Part shown: positions 36,651-46,215 of the stretch, one piece after another | Numbering within the stretch: the stretch's first letter is position 1 | How the letters are laid out: every line of letters starts with the position of its first letter | Source: Paenibacillus sp. FSL H7-0357 | GTDB taxonomy: Bacteria; Bacillota; Bacilli; Paenibacillales; Paenibacillaceae | Reading direction: 5' to 3' | DNA: 64,000 nt | Assembly (NCBI RefSeq): GCF_000758525.1 | Contig: NZ_CP009241.1 | Location: 4,712,001 to 4,776,000, forward strand | The notes under the pieces: generated by a model | The model's database searches: none | Seen by the model: only the letters and a program-made list of their open reading frames with translations | Told to the model about the DNA's origin: nothing | Translations under genes and position numbers: made by a program

Positions 36651-37526
36651 TTATTTACGCTTCAACCACCTGTTGATAAATCCCTTTATGCCCTCTACCT
36701 TGCTTGGTTCCGCTGAATCCGCGGCCAAATAGTTTTGGGCAAGCCGCTGTACATCTTTGGCTGCTGCACTGTTCGGAAAAGCCACTGAGAATGGAACTTG
36801 TTTCTTAACTGCCTGAACAACATGTGCATCACTACTCATATATCCTAGAAACGGAATATCTAATTGTAAAAAGCGGCTTGCCGCCATGCGGATTTTGTCG
36901 CTGGTTGCTTTCGCTTCCCTCTCGTCTCCTGCTTGGTTCACAATCAGTCTAAAGGAAGTTTCGGGAAAGGAATTGTGCACTACCTTCATCAATGCATATG
37001 CATCAGTTATAGCTGTAGGCTCAGGGGTTGTTACCACAAGGCAATCATCCGCCGAGCTAATAAATTTGAGCGTTTCTTTGGAAAGTCCTGCCCCCGTATC
37101 GAACAGGATAAAATCCATAGTATCAGCAATTTGCGCAATCTGTGTTGTAAAGTAATTCAAATCTGATTCCGAGAGAGAAAACAGCTCATCCATACCCGAT
37201 CCGCCTGCAATGAATTGTAGACCGCCTGGGCCCGTCTGAATAATTTGTCCGATATCCGCCTCTCTTTTCAGCAGATGGTACAAATTATATTTAGAAGAGA
37301 CACCCATTAGCACGTCTATATTGGCCATTCCGATATCGGCGTCGAACAATAGTACCTTACGGCCCATTGCCTTCAGCGCTAATGCAAAGTTCAGCGTGAA
37401 ATTCGACTTTCCGACACCGCCTTTTCCACTGCATACAGTGATGATTCTGGCGGAAACCCCGTCTTTGGGCACGAGTTTGGTGTCCTTGTTGGACACTAGC
37501 TGTCTCAAGGACTGCGCCTGATCCAT
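36651..37526 (-). CDS. flhG: MinD-like ATPase FlhG (YlxH)
   Basis: A 291-residue ParA/MinD-family ATPase controlling flagellar number and placement and aiding C-ring assembly through FliM/FliY. The deviant Walker A motif is CSGKGGVGKS (residues 32-41); FDADIGMANID and LFDTGAGLS correspond to the switch regions. The start overlaps the flhF stop by one base (TAATG). It activates the GTPase FlhF encoded immediately upstream. Confidence 0.95.
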   Translation of the reverse strand: MDQAQSLRQLVSNKDTKLVPKDGVSARIITVCSGKGGVGKSNFTLNFALALKAMGRKVLLFDADIGMANIDVLMGVSSKYNLYHLLKREADIGQIIQTGPGGLQFIAGGSGMDELFSLSESDLNYFTTQIAQIADTMDFILFDTGAGLSKETLKFISSADDCLVVTTPEPTAITDAYALMKVVHNSFPETSFRLIVNQAGDEREAKATSDKIRMAASRFLQLDIPFLGYMSSDAHVVQAVKKQVPFSVAFPNSAAAKDVQRLAQNYLAADSAEPSKVEGIKGFINRWLKRK

Positions 37527-38956
37527 TACGCCCCTCCTGTTCCCAGCAACATCCCTGATAGCTGCTCATTGGTAGCCATTAGCAGGTCATCTGGCACATT
37601 CTGGCCATTCGTTATATAAGACAGCATAAGAGGGAAGTCATTCAGAACATTAAATAACGGACCATAGCTTCCTGTCTCGTCCAGCTTTGTGAAGATAACC
37701 TTGTCAAGCTGATAACGGCCGAAATGCTCGGCGATCGTCTTCATATCGCGGCTTTTAGAGGTTAGGCTGAGTACAAGGAAAGTTTCACTCTTAAGTTCCT
37801 TGGCCAGCAGGCTCTGAAGTTCAGCGACGAGCATCTCATTACGGTAATTCCGGCCTGCCGTATCCATCAAAACGAGGTCACAGCTCTCCAGGCGGAACAA
37901 CGCTCTTTGCAAATCTCCCGGGGATTGAACAACCTCCAGCGGAATATTCAGTATCGATGCATACGTACGCAGCTGCTCCACCGCGGAAATCCGGTAAGTG
38001 TCGGAGGTAATGAGGCCAACCTTCCTGCCTTGTTTAAACAGCTGCTCTGCCGCCAGCTTAGCGATTGTTGTTGTTTTGCCCACTCCGGTTGGCCCGGCAA
38101 TGTAAACAATCCGCGTATCCGCCGCAATTCCGTTTGCAATACGGCCTGACAAAAATTCATCCACCTGAGCTTTCAGCATTTCACCGAATTGATCAGGTGC
38201 TCCGATACGCCCCTCATCATTCCAGCGGGTAAACACATTGCTGATCCATTCCTCCACCAGCACCGGGTCAGTCTCCTGGTCCAGTAAACGGATCTTAAGC
38301 TGTTCCAGCTGCTCGGGCAATTCCACTCCGCTTGAAGAGTAGCGGGCGATACGTTCCATCCAGTGCTTCATGTCCCTGATTTCGCGAAGGACATCACTTT
38401 CCGCTACCGAGACTGCGGGCGGATTGGGTTCAGCACCAAAGTTCTCGTAAAGTGCCGTGACCGAACCAGGCTGTTCCTTCGGAGCAGAGGCCTGCATTGC
38501 ATATGCAAGCTCTCTATCCAATTCCTCTTTCTGTTCCTCAACAGCAGTTACGGTTGCGGTTGCAGTTGAAGGCAGAACGGCTACATTCTCTCCTGCCTCA
38601 GCAATCCCGGAGGCTTCCGATATGGCAGCGGCAATTTCAGCAAAGCTCCGGCCAGCCGCAGGCTCCTTCGTGAGCGATGCTGACGGCGATGATGCTGTGG
38701 CGGCTTTCTGATAGGCCTGTGGCACTGCGCTACGCGGAACATTCAGCGATTGTACAGGAGCCTTTTCAGGTACAGCCGGCTTCCGCACCTCTTCCACTGC
38801 GGCTACAACTTCAATTTTTTTCTTTTTAAACATGCCCATAAATCCGCCGACTTTAACTTCCTTGGTGCTTAGGATGACGGCATCGCTTCCTAGCTCGCTG
38901 CGGATGGAATGCATGGCGTCAGGCATCGTATCGACCACATAACGCTTCACTCTCAT
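37526..38956 (-). CDS. flhF: Flagellar SRP-like GTPase FlhF
   Basis: A 476-residue SRP-family GTPase that sets the position of new flagella. The basic N-terminal region (MRVKRYVVDTMPDAM) is followed by a disordered Ala/Glu/Val-rich B-domain (about 70-170), then the N domain and G domain with [15 protein letters not shown] (about 285-298), DTAGRN and TKLDETG. Its ATG overlaps the flhA stop (ATGA), and its stop overlaps flhG, showing continuous coupling flhA-flhF-flhG. Confidence 0.96.
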   Translation of the reverse strand: MRVKRYVVDTMPDAMHSIRSELGSDAVILSTKEVKVGGFMGMFKKKKIEVVAAVEEVRKPAVPEKAPVQSLNVPRSAVPQAYQKAATASSPSASLTKEPAAGRSFAEIAAAISEASGIAEAGENVAVLPSTATATVTAVEEQKEELDRELAYAMQASAPKEQPGSVTALYENFGAEPNPPAVSVAESDVLREIRDMKHWMERIARYSSSGVELPEQLEQLKIRLLDQETDPVLVEEWISNVFTRWNDEGRIGAPDQFGEMLKAQVDEFLSGRIANGIAADTRIVYIAGPTGVGKTTTIAKLAAEQLFKQGRKVGLITSDTYRISAVEQLRTYASILNIPLEVVQSPGDLQRALFRLESCDLVLMDTAGRNYRNEMLVAELQSLLAKELKSETFLVLSLTSKSRDMKTIAEHFGRYQLDKVIFTKLDETGSYGPLFNVLNDFPLMLSYITNGQNVPDDLLMATNEQLSGMLLGTGGA

Positions 38957-40986
38957 AAGTTCACCACTCCAACGCTTTGAATTTCGATATTAGGTTCCAG
39001 TTCGCTGTAGGACAACACCGGAATATCCTGCATCGTCCGCTCAATAACCTGCCGCAAATACATACGTATGGTCGGTGAAGTCAGTACGATAGGCTGCTGC
39101 CCGGACTGAAGCAAACGGTTGATCTGTTCCGTAAGCCGCTGGTACACGGTTTGTGTCGAAACCGGATCCAGTGCCAGATAGCTGCCCTGTTCCGTTTGCT
39201 GCACACTTTCGGAAATTTTCTTCTCCAAGTTAGGTCCGACAGTAATTACACGCAGCGTCTCTCCCACTTGGGAAAATTGCTGTGTAATCTGTCTCGACAA
39301 CGACTGGCGGACATACTCGGTCAGGATATCAGGATCTTTGGTGTAAGTACCATAGTCTGCCAGCGTTTCGAAGATCGTCACCAGATCGCGGATCGAAATC
39401 TTTTCACGCAGCAGCTTGCCGAGCACCTTCTGAACATCACCAATTGCCAGTACCGAAGGAATAAGTTCATCAACCAGCACGGGGTAATTCTCCCGGAGAT
39501 TGTCGACCAGCTGTTTGGTTTCCTGACGTCCTAGCAGCTCATGCCCATGACGTTTGATCAGCTCCGTCAAATGCGTAGCAACCACGGAAGGCGGATCAAC
39601 TACGGTGTAGCCGGATAATTCCGCCCGTTCTTTCACCGATTCGTCAATCCAAAGTGCCGGAAGTCCAAAAGATGGTTCAACAGTCTCAATACCGTTTATA
39701 GATTCATCATCATAACCGGGACTCATGGCAAGATAGTGATTAAGTAATAATTCACCACCGCCGACATTATTCCCTTTAATTTTTATGACATATTCATTCG
39801 GTTTTAGCTGAATATTGTCGCGAATACGAATAACAGGCACCACAAGTCCCATTTCTAGGGCACATTGCCGTCTAATCATGATAATTCTGTCGAGTAAATC
39901 TCCGCCCTGACCTGTATCGGCCAGAGGAATAAGTCCGTAACCGAACTCAAATTCAATGGGATCCACTGTAAGCAAGTTTATGACGCTCTCCGGACTCCGC
40001 ACTTCTTCAATCTGCTTCTCCTCAACCAGTTGTTCCTCGGCAATCTGTTTTTGGTTTGCCTTCTGGCCCATGCTGTAAGCCGCATATCCCATGAGTGCTG
40101 CCAGGGGCAAGGTAGACATTACTGTAATCGGAGTGAAGAATCCAAGGAAGGCAATTGTCGCCGCAACGATATACAAGAGCTTCGGATAGGACAATAATTG
40201 GCCTGTCAAATCCTCTGCCAGGTTCCCTTCTGACGCCGCCCGTGTAACGATCAAACCGGAAGCGGTTGAAATGAGCAAAGCAGGAATTTGGCTGACCAGT
40301 CCATCACCAATTGTCAGTACGGAATATGTCGAAAGTGCATCCTGAAACGACAGTCCATGAATAGTCATCCCGATGACGAAACCGCCGATCAGGTTGATCA
40401 GCAAGATGATGATACTGGCAATTGCGTCACCTTTCACGAATTTACTCGCACCATCCATTGATCCGAAGAAGTCAGCTTCGCGTTCAACATTCCGGCGGCG
40501 TTCCCGTGCCTGCTGTTCATTAATCATCCCTGCATTCAAATCAGCATCAATACTCATTTGTTTACCGGGCATCGCGTCCAATGTAAACCGGGCGCCTACT
40601 TCAGCAACACGTTCCGAACCTTTGGTAATAACAATGAACTGCACAACAACCAGAATTAGAAAGACGATGAATCCGATAGCGATTTGTCCCCCGGCAATCC
40701 AGCTGCCGAACGTGGCAACAACTTCACCCGCATGACCATCCTTAAGGATCAGCTTAGTAGTGGAAATGTTGAGTGCGAGACGGAATAACGTTGTGATCAA
40801 CAGCAAAGAAGGGAAAATCGAAAATTGCAGCGGATCCTTTGTATTCATTGCGACCAAAATAATGGTTAGTGCTATCGAAATATTGACAATCAGCAGTACA
40901 TCCAGAAGCCAGACCGGGATGGGCAGAATCATCATAAGCACAATACCGATAACGCCCAGTAGAACTGTTAGATCTTTAGCTTTCAA
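38953..40986 (-). CDS. flhA: Flagellar export gate protein FlhA
   Basis: A 677-residue polytopic protein at the centre of the type III export apparatus. Eight membrane segments occupy about residues 1-310, with the FHIPEP-like cytoplasmic loop sequence (GARFTLDAMPGKQMSIDADL, about 130-150) between segments 4 and 5; the cytoplasmic substrate-chaperone docking domain fills the C-terminal half. It forms a nonameric ring beneath the FliPQR channel. The start ATG 40986 has a GGGGGAGG-type site nine bases upstream. Confidence 0.98.
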   Translation of the reverse strand: MKAKDLTVLLGVIGIVLMMILPIPVWLLDVLLIVNISIALTIILVAMNTKDPLQFSIFPSLLLITTLFRLALNISTTKLILKDGHAGEVVATFGSWIAGGQIAIGFIVFLILVVVQFIVITKGSERVAEVGARFTLDAMPGKQMSIDADLNAGMINEQQARERRRNVEREADFFGSMDGASKFVKGDAIASIIILLINLIGGFVIGMTIHGLSFQDALSTYSVLTIGDGLVSQIPALLISTASGLIVTRAASEGNLAEDLTGQLLSYPKLLYIVAATIAFLGFFTPITVMSTLPLAALMGYAAYSMGQKANQKQIAEEQLVEEKQIEEVRSPESVINLLTVDPIEFEFGYGLIPLADTGQGGDLLDRIIMIRRQCALEMGLVVPVIRIRDNIQLKPNEYVIKIKGNNVGGGELLLNHYLAMSPGYDDESINGIETVEPSFGLPALWIDESVKERAELSGYTVVDPPSVVATHLTELIKRHGHELLGRQETKQLVDNLRENYPVLVDELIPSVLAIGDVQKVLGKLLREKISIRDLVTIFETLADYGTYTKDPDILTEYVRQSLSRQITQQFSQVGETLRVITVGPNLEKKISESVQQTEQGSYLALDPVSTQTVYQRLTEQINRLLQSGQQPIVLTSPTIRMYLRQVIERTMQDIPVLSYSELEPNIEIQSVGVVNL

Positions 40987-41006
40987 TGTCCTTTACCTCC
41001 CCCGGC

Positions 41007-42101
41007 TTATCTCCTCTTACCTTTAAGCTTGTATACATAGGCCAGCACTTCGGCAACCGCCTGGAACAGATCGGCAGGAACGACATCGCCAATTTCTGCT
41101 CTTTGGAATAATGCCCGTGCCAGCGGCTTGTTCTCCATAGTCACAACACCATGCTCCTTAGCCAGCTCTCGAATGCGGAGCGCCACATAATCCTGGCCTT
41201 TGGCTATAATCTGCGGAGCCTCCATTTTGGAACCGTCATATTTAAGGGCAACGGCAAAGTGCGTAGGATTCGTAATGATCACATCCGCCTTTGGCACTTC
41301 CTGCATCATCCGCTGCATTGCCATTCGGCGTTGGCGCTCCCTGATCTTTCCTTTAATTAAGGGATCGCCCTCCATCTTTTTGTATTCATCTTTAATGTCC
41401 TGCTTGGACATTTTCAGACTTTTTTCATGTTCGTACTTCTGGTACATATAATCGAGAACTGCCATAATAAACAATACAGCTGCTATTTTGATGCCAAGAT
41501 TCATGGTCATCTTTGCAGTGAAACGGTATACACCCTCCGCATTCACATGTGAAAGAGCGGCAAAACTCTCTTTCTCTCCCCAAAGCGTGCTGTAAACCAG
41601 ATAGGCAATCAGCACCAGTTTAAAGACCGATTTCAGGAATTCCACAAACGAACGCATGGAAAATATATTTTTGAACCCTTTGATTGGATTAATCTTGCTG
41701 AACTTAGGCGTAATCCCCTCACCTGAGGCCATAAAGCCAACCTGTGCAAAATTCACGACTAGTGCGAGTAAGAAGGTAATCCCGAGCAGCGGGGCCAGCA
41801 GAATCAGTATCTGCAGACCATACTCGTTGAACATCTTGGACACATTTTCCGCTGTTACTTCCATCATCATGCGATTCTGAAAAACATCCAAATACAAACT
41901 CATAAAACGTTCTTTCATGAAACTTCCGAACATCGTCAGACTAAGCAGCGCCGAAAACAATACAACCGCACCGGAAAGTTCGGCACTTTTGGCTACCTGA
42001 CCCTTTTTACGGGCATCCTGACGTTTTTTCGGGGTGGCTTTCTCTGTCTTGTCCCCCCCAAAATGCTGAAGATCCAATTTATATCGTTTCGGCTTCGGCA
42101 T
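41007..42101 (-). CDS. flhB: Flagellar export switch protein FlhB
   Basis: A 364-residue membrane protein with four hydrophobic segments and a cytoplasmic domain bearing the autocleavage site NPTH (residues 278-281, in IITNPTHFAVALKYD). Cleavage between Asn and Pro changes export specificity from rod/hook to filament substrates. The N terminus (DLQHFGGDKTEKATPKKRQDA) is the typical family start. It lies between fliR and flhA, as usual. Confidence 0.98.
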   Translation of the reverse strand: MPKPKRYKLDLQHFGGDKTEKATPKKRQDARKKGQVAKSAELSGAVVLFSALLSLTMFGSFMKERFMSLYLDVFQNRMMMEVTAENVSKMFNEYGLQILILLAPLLGITFLLALVVNFAQVGFMASGEGITPKFSKINPIKGFKNIFSMRSFVEFLKSVFKLVLIAYLVYSTLWGEKESFAALSHVNAEGVYRFTAKMTMNLGIKIAAVLFIMAVLDYMYQKYEHEKSLKMSKQDIKDEYKKMEGDPLIKGKIRERQRRMAMQRMMQEVPKADVIITNPTHFAVALKYDGSKMEAPQIIAKGQDYVALRIRELAKEHGVVTMENKPLARALFQRAEIGDVVPADLFQAVAEVLAYVYKLKGKRR

Positions 42102-42123
42102 TACACTCTCTCCTTACAGTCAC

Positions 42124-42915
42124 CTAAGGACTCTTCCCCATAAGCCCCAGCAAATTTTGCATGGACTCAAACATAATGTCGAAGAGATTCTGGAACAACG
42201 CAGCCAGACTCGGCATCAGAATAAGAAGCAGCGCGAGACCTATAATAATTTTGAGCGGTACCCCGATGACGAATACATTATATTGCGGAGCGGTTCTTGC
42301 CAGAAAGGCTAAACCGATATCCGTAAGAAACAGCGCGGTAACCAAAGGTGCCGACATTTGAAAGGCCAGCATAAAAGATTGGGCAAAAGAGCGGACCAGA
42401 AATTCTGAAAGGCTGCCATTGATCATTTTGACAAACAAATCGTTGTCTAGAGGTACCCAGTTATAGCTGTATACGATCGCATTCAGCAAGTAATGATGTC
42501 CATTCATGCTCAGAAACAGCAGCAGGGCAATCATGTACTTAAAGTTACCTATGATTGGGGCTGATGCTCCAGTCATTGGGTCAATGACGTTGGCAATCCC
42601 AAATCCGATTTGAATATCAATGAAGGATCCGGCCGTCTGAATCGTCATAAACATCAGATAGCCGATGAACCCGAGCAGCAAACCTATCAACGCTTCCCTG
42701 GCCACTAGCAGAATGTAGGTGAGGTCCTGCGGAACAACAATGCCGGTCCCCCTTGAGCTGAAGACAACTAAGGCGACAAAAAAGGACAATCCAATTTTGA
42801 AAGTTGCCGGCAGACTCTGAGAAGAAAACACTGGTATTACAACAAAAAAGGCGGAAATTCGACAAAAAATCAACAGAAAGACGGGAAAACTTTGCAGAAG
42901 GGTCTCCATATCCAT
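42124..42915 (-). CDS. fliR: Flagellar export gate protein FliR
   Basis: A 263-residue membrane protein with about six hydrophobic helices; it joins FliP and FliQ in the helical export channel. Typical motifs are the early LIFCRISAFFVV, a central region QIGFGIANVIDPMTGA, and the near C-terminal DIGLAFLARTAPQYNVFVIG. The start ATG 42915 lies five bases after the fliQ stop, with a poor ribosome site, suggesting coupling to fliQ. Confidence 0.96.
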   Translation of the reverse strand: MDMETLLQSFPVFLLIFCRISAFFVVIPVFSSQSLPATFKIGLSFFVALVVFSSRGTGIVVPQDLTYILLVAREALIGLLLGFIGYLMFMTIQTAGSFIDIQIGFGIANVIDPMTGASAPIIGNFKYMIALLLFLSMNGHHYLLNAIVYSYNWVPLDNDLFVKMINGSLSEFLVRSFAQSFMLAFQMSAPLVTALFLTDIGLAFLARTAPQYNVFVIGVPLKIIIGLALLLILMPSLAALFQNLFDIMFESMQNLLGLMGKSP

Positions 42916-42919
42916 AGTC

Positions 42920-43189
42920 TTAACCGATATACATGTAGAGACTGCCCAATATTTGACTGGTGAAGTCTACCAGCTTCGTAATGATCCAAGGGCCGAACAG
43001 CAGTAATGCAAGCAGTACGGCGACGATTTTGGGAACGAACGCAAGCGTCTGCTCCTGAATCTGGGTTGTAGCTTGGAAAATACTGACTATCAGTCCTACC
43101 ACCAGACCAAGAATCAGCATGGGAGCGCTTGTTTCCAGCACCAAATATACGGCTTGGCCGGCTAGACCGATAATAAACTCCGTATTCAT
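42920..43189 (-). CDS. fliQ: Flagellar export gate protein FliQ
   Basis: An 89-residue protein made of two long membrane helices joined by a short loop with the conserved FQATTQIQEQTLAFVPK. It packs around FliP/FliR in the export gate. The length equals that of the Bacillus homologue. AAGAGGAGG precedes the ATG at 43189. Confidence 0.97.
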   Translation of the reverse strand: MNTEFIIGLAGQAVYLVLETSAPMLILGLVVGLIVSIFQATTQIQEQTLAFVPKIVAVLLALLLFGPWIITKLVDFTSQILGSLYMYIG

Positions 43190-43211
43190 CCCTTATGCCT
43201 CCTCTTATACG

Positions 43212-43979
43212 TCAGGTGTTAAAACTCATCAGCAGTGATTTTACAACTAAGTACCAGCCGTCTACCAGTACGAAGAGCATTATTTTGAACGGTAATGAAA
43301 TCATGACCGGAGGCAGCATCATCATCCCCATGGCCATCAGTGTACTCGAAACTACAATATCAATGATCAGAAAAGGTATAAAAATCATGAAGCCCATTGT
43401 AAACGCCTTTTTCATTTCACCAATGGCAAAAGCCGGCACCATCACTGTCAACGGAATATCATTGTACGTGGCGGGTTTGACCGTGGCATTGTTGCCCGTG
43501 TAATTCATAAACAAAAGCAGATCTTTGGTGTCCGTCTGTTTGAACATGAATTCCTTCATCGGTTCGGCTGCTTTATTAAGCGCTTCGGACTGAGTTAAGG
43601 TACCTTTCATGTACGGCTGCAGCGCCGTTTCATTCACCTGTGCAAGTGTAGGCGACATTATGAAGAGAGTAAGAAAAAGCGCCAATCCTACAAGCACTTG
43701 GTTCGGAGGCATCTGCTGTGTACCGAGTGAGGTTCTGACAAAACCCAATACGATGACGATCCGTGTGAAGCTGGTCATTAGAACTAGAAAAGCCGGGGCT
43801 ACACTCAGAACTGTCACAAGTAGCAGAATAGAGATGGAACTGGTACCCCCGCTGCTTGAGCCGTTACTGTCGCCTACTTGAATATTAATGTTCGGTATAG
43901 GATCAGCGTGTATCGGATGCAAAAGCAAAACACTGAACATACCGAGCAGCAGAAATGAAAGAATCAGCTTTTTTTTCAT
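43212..43979 (-). CDS. fliP: Flagellar export gate protein FliP
   Basis: A 255-residue protein with a cleavable signal peptide (MKKKLILSFLLLGMFSVLLL, likely cut after IHA near residue 25), four membrane helices and the signature FTRIVIVLGFVRTSLGTQQMPPNQVLVG region. Five FliP subunits form the core of the export channel. Its start overlaps the fliO stop by four bases (ATGA). Confidence 0.97.
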   Translation of the reverse strand: MKKKLILSFLLLGMFSVLLLHPIHADPIPNINIQVGDSNGSSSGGTSSISILLLVTVLSVAPAFLVLMTSFTRIVIVLGFVRTSLGTQQMPPNQVLVGLALFLTLFIMSPTLAQVNETALQPYMKGTLTQSEALNKAAEPMKEFMFKQTDTKDLLLFMNYTGNNATVKPATYNDIPLTVMVPAFAIGEMKKAFTMGFMIFIPFLIIDIVVSSTLMAMGMMMLPPVMISLPFKIMLFVLVDGWYLVVKSLLMSFNT

Positions 43980-44503
43980 AAATCCCTCGACTCATCTTTA
44001 AGTGCATCATCCCGGAGAAGCTCTTCCATCTTTTCGTTGCGCTCAGGTGCAAGTGCAAGCTTGGATTGCAGGGTCTCATAAAAAGAGGATGTTTCACTAA
44101 GTTCGATTTCCTGAGATGGAACCTCACCGCGCACCTTGGCTTTGATTTTGGAAATGAGCGGCACCAGAAAGTTGTTCTGTCCTGACGACTCTTCTTCAAA
44201 CGTAGAAATGATAAGTGCCACTTCCGCCGGGTCCGTGATTTTATCCAGCATGGATATATTCTCACCGACCCCGATCATGTAAAGGCTGCCGCCGATTTCA
44301 ATAATCTGCACAGACTTATTGGGGCCCAGTCCGAGCGCACCCAGCGTTCGGATGGAGCGCCCGCTCATTAACGTCTGATTGCGGCGGCCAAGAAAACGGA
44401 TCAGCAGCACTATAAGAATGACGATTGCCGCAAGGACAAAAATAACGTTGAGCAAATTCAGCAGGGGATTACTGTTTCCCAGCGGTTCGCTGTTAGCCGG
44501 CAT
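43976..44503 (-). CDS. fliO: Flagellar biosynthesis protein FliO (FliZ)
   Basis: A 175-residue protein with one membrane helix (about residues 17-37) and a cytoplasmic domain starting LGRRNQTLMSGRSIRTLG...VQIIEIGGSLYMIGV, which is the FliO core. It assists FliP assembly. It lacks the long N-terminal extracellular part with a signal peptide that I recall in Bacillus subtilis FliZ. ATG 44503 follows the cheY stop by nine bases, with a weak TAGGA site. Confidence 0.9.
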   Translation of the reverse strand: MPANSEPLGNSNPLLNLLNVIFVLAAIVILIVLLIRFLGRRNQTLMSGRSIRTLGALGLGPNKSVQIIEIGGSLYMIGVGENISMLDKITDPAEVALIISTFEEESSGQNNFLVPLISKIKAKVRGEVPSQEIELSETSSFYETLQSKLALAPERNEKMEELLRDDALKDESRDL

Positions 44504-44512
44504 GTCTGATTC

Positions 44513-44878
44513 CTACACGCCCAGCGTTTTATTGATCGCTTCAATAACACGGTCTGCCTGGAACGGTTTAACGATAAAGTCCTTGGCACCCGCTTGAATC
44601 GCGTCAATGACCATAGCCTGCTGACCCATGGCTGAACACATGATGACCTTGGCATTGGCATCTACTTTTTTGATTTCTTTAAGGGCGGCAATTCCGTCCA
44701 TTTCAGGCATGGTAATATCCATCGTGATCAGATCCGGACGCAGTTCTTTAAACTTCTCAATAGCCTGCGAACCGTCCTGGGCTTCACCCACTACCTCAAA
44801 TCCGTTCTTTGACAAAATATCCCGGATCATCATTCTCATAAATGCTGCATCGTCCACGATTAGAATTCGGTTAGCCAT
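44513..44878 (-). CDS. cheY: Chemotaxis response regulator CheY
   Basis: A 121-residue single-domain receiver. The acid pocket is D9/D10 (ILIVDDAAF), the phosphorylation site D54 (LITMDITMPEM), the switch serine S82 (MCSAM) and the conserved lysine K104 (FIVKP). CheY-P binds FliM/FliY at the switch. I chose ATG 44878 because the receiver starts there and GGGAGGA lies upstream; an alternative longer start at 44932 would add a non-family tail. Confidence 0.98.
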   Translation of the reverse strand: MANRILIVDDAAFMRMMIRDILSKNGFEVVGEAQDGSQAIEKFKELRPDLITMDITMPEMDGIAALKEIKKVDANAKVIMCSAMGQQAMVIDAIQAGAKDFIVKPFQADRVIEAINKTLGV

Positions 44879-44904
44879 TTTTAAAAAATCCTCCCTAAGT
44901 ATGC

Positions 44905-46215
44905 TTATTGTAATTTTTGAATTCGGTCCCACTGGCTGACGATATCCGTAACGCGAACACCGAAGTTTTCGTCGATAACTACGACTTCACCCTTGGCAAT
45001 GAGCTTGTTGTTCACCAGAATGTCAACAGGCTCACCAGCCAGCTTGTCCAGCTCGATAATCGAACCTTGCGACATTTCCAGAATATCTTTGATCTGCTTC
45101 TGGGTCCTTCCTAATTCTACGGTCACTCTCAGTGGTATGTCCATCAATAAATTTAAATTATTTTCATCAATATTGCCAAAGGCTCCTGCGCTAAGATTAG
45201 CGAATTGAACAGGCTGTACATTTACATTGCGTCCAGGAGGCGGCGCCTGCGGTGGAACCTGTCCGTAAGGCACTCCCTGCGGCGGTACTCCATATGGCGG
45301 CACGCCCGGCATTCCATAAGCGGGCATTCCTGCCGGTGGATAATAATAGCCTCCTTCAGGCATCCCCGGATAAGGCGGCATTCCCTGCGGCGGATATTGC
45401 GGCGGCACTTCACCAGGTCCAGGCGGTGTCTGCTGCACTGGAGGGGCTGCAGGAGCCTGGGCAGGTGCAGATGCAGGCGCTGGTGCAGCAGACTTATCCG
45501 CTGTCGACACAGCCGCCTCCTGATCCGCCTGGCTGACATCTCCGAGCAGCATGCTGACCATATCCTTGGCGAACTGAACCGGCAAAAGCTGCATAATCGT
45601 GGAGTCGATAAGATCCCCGATCTTCAGACGGAAGGAAATTTGAATCAAGGTTTCGTCATCCGGAAGACTGCCTACCCCTTCTCCACTCGACATATTCAGG
45701 ATGTCGATTCCCGGAGGCGAGATGTTGACGAACCGGTTGAAGATCGTTGACATGGAGGTAGCAGATGAGCCCATCATCTGGTTCATTGCTTCCTGCACGG
45801 CGCTGATATGAATTTCATTCAGCTCTTCATCCTTCGGTTCTCCTTCACCGCCAAGCATTAAGTCGGCAATGACTTGCGCATCCCTGATTTTGATTACCAA
45901 TGAGTTAATGCCTTGAAAACCATCCACGTACTGTACATGTACGGCAACATGAGGTTTAGGAAAAGCTTCCTCAAACTGTCCGCGGGTAATGATGGACACT
46001 TGCGGAGTCGTAATATCAACCTTCTTACCCAGCAAAGTGGAAAGTGCAGTCGCTGCACTGCCAAAAGTAATATTGCCGATTTCCCCCAGCGCATCCTGCT
46101 CAAATGGTGTCAGGTAATCATCAACTGTCTTTTCCTGTGGTTCCATTGAGCCTTCCGCGGACTGTCTGAGAAGAGCATCGATCTCTTCTTGGGATAAATA
46201 GTCTTTACTCGTCAA
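44905..46215 (-). CDS. fliY: Flagellar switch and CheY-P phosphatase FliY, with Pro/Tyr/Gly-rich linker
   Basis: A 436-residue C-ring protein. Residues 8-16 (SQEEIDALL) form a CheY-P-binding peptide like that in FliM. A CheC-like phosphatase domain (about 30-230) has two active-site helices with E45/N48 and E142/N145, and a FliN-type SpoA domain (about 350-430) builds the ring. Between them is an unusually Pro/Gly/Tyr-rich segment (about 245-335: many PP, PYG and GMP repeats). TTG 46215 is chosen since AAGGAG lies nine bases upstream; the gene overlaps the end of fliM by 11 bases. Confidence 0.95.
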   Translation of the reverse strand: MTSKDYLSQEEIDALLRQSAEGSMEPQEKTVDDYLTPFEQDALGEIGNITFGSAATALSTLLGKKVDITTPQVSIITRGQFEEAFPKPHVAVHVQYVDGFQGINSLVIKIRDAQVIADLMLGGEGEPKDEELNEIHISAVQEAMNQMMGSSATSMSTIFNRFVNISPPGIDILNMSSGEGVGSLPDDETLIQISFRLKIGDLIDSTIMQLLPVQFAKDMVSMLLGDVSQADQEAAVSTADKSAAPAPASAPAQAPAAPPVQQTPPGPGEVPPQYPPQGMPPYPGMPEGGYYYPPAGMPAYGMPGVPPYGVPPQGVPYGQVPPQAPPPGRNVNVQPVQFANLSAGAFGNIDENNLNLLMDIPLRVTVELGRTQKQIKDILEMSQGSIIELDKLAGEPVDILVNNKLIAKGEVVVIDENFGVRVTDIVSQWDRIQKLQ

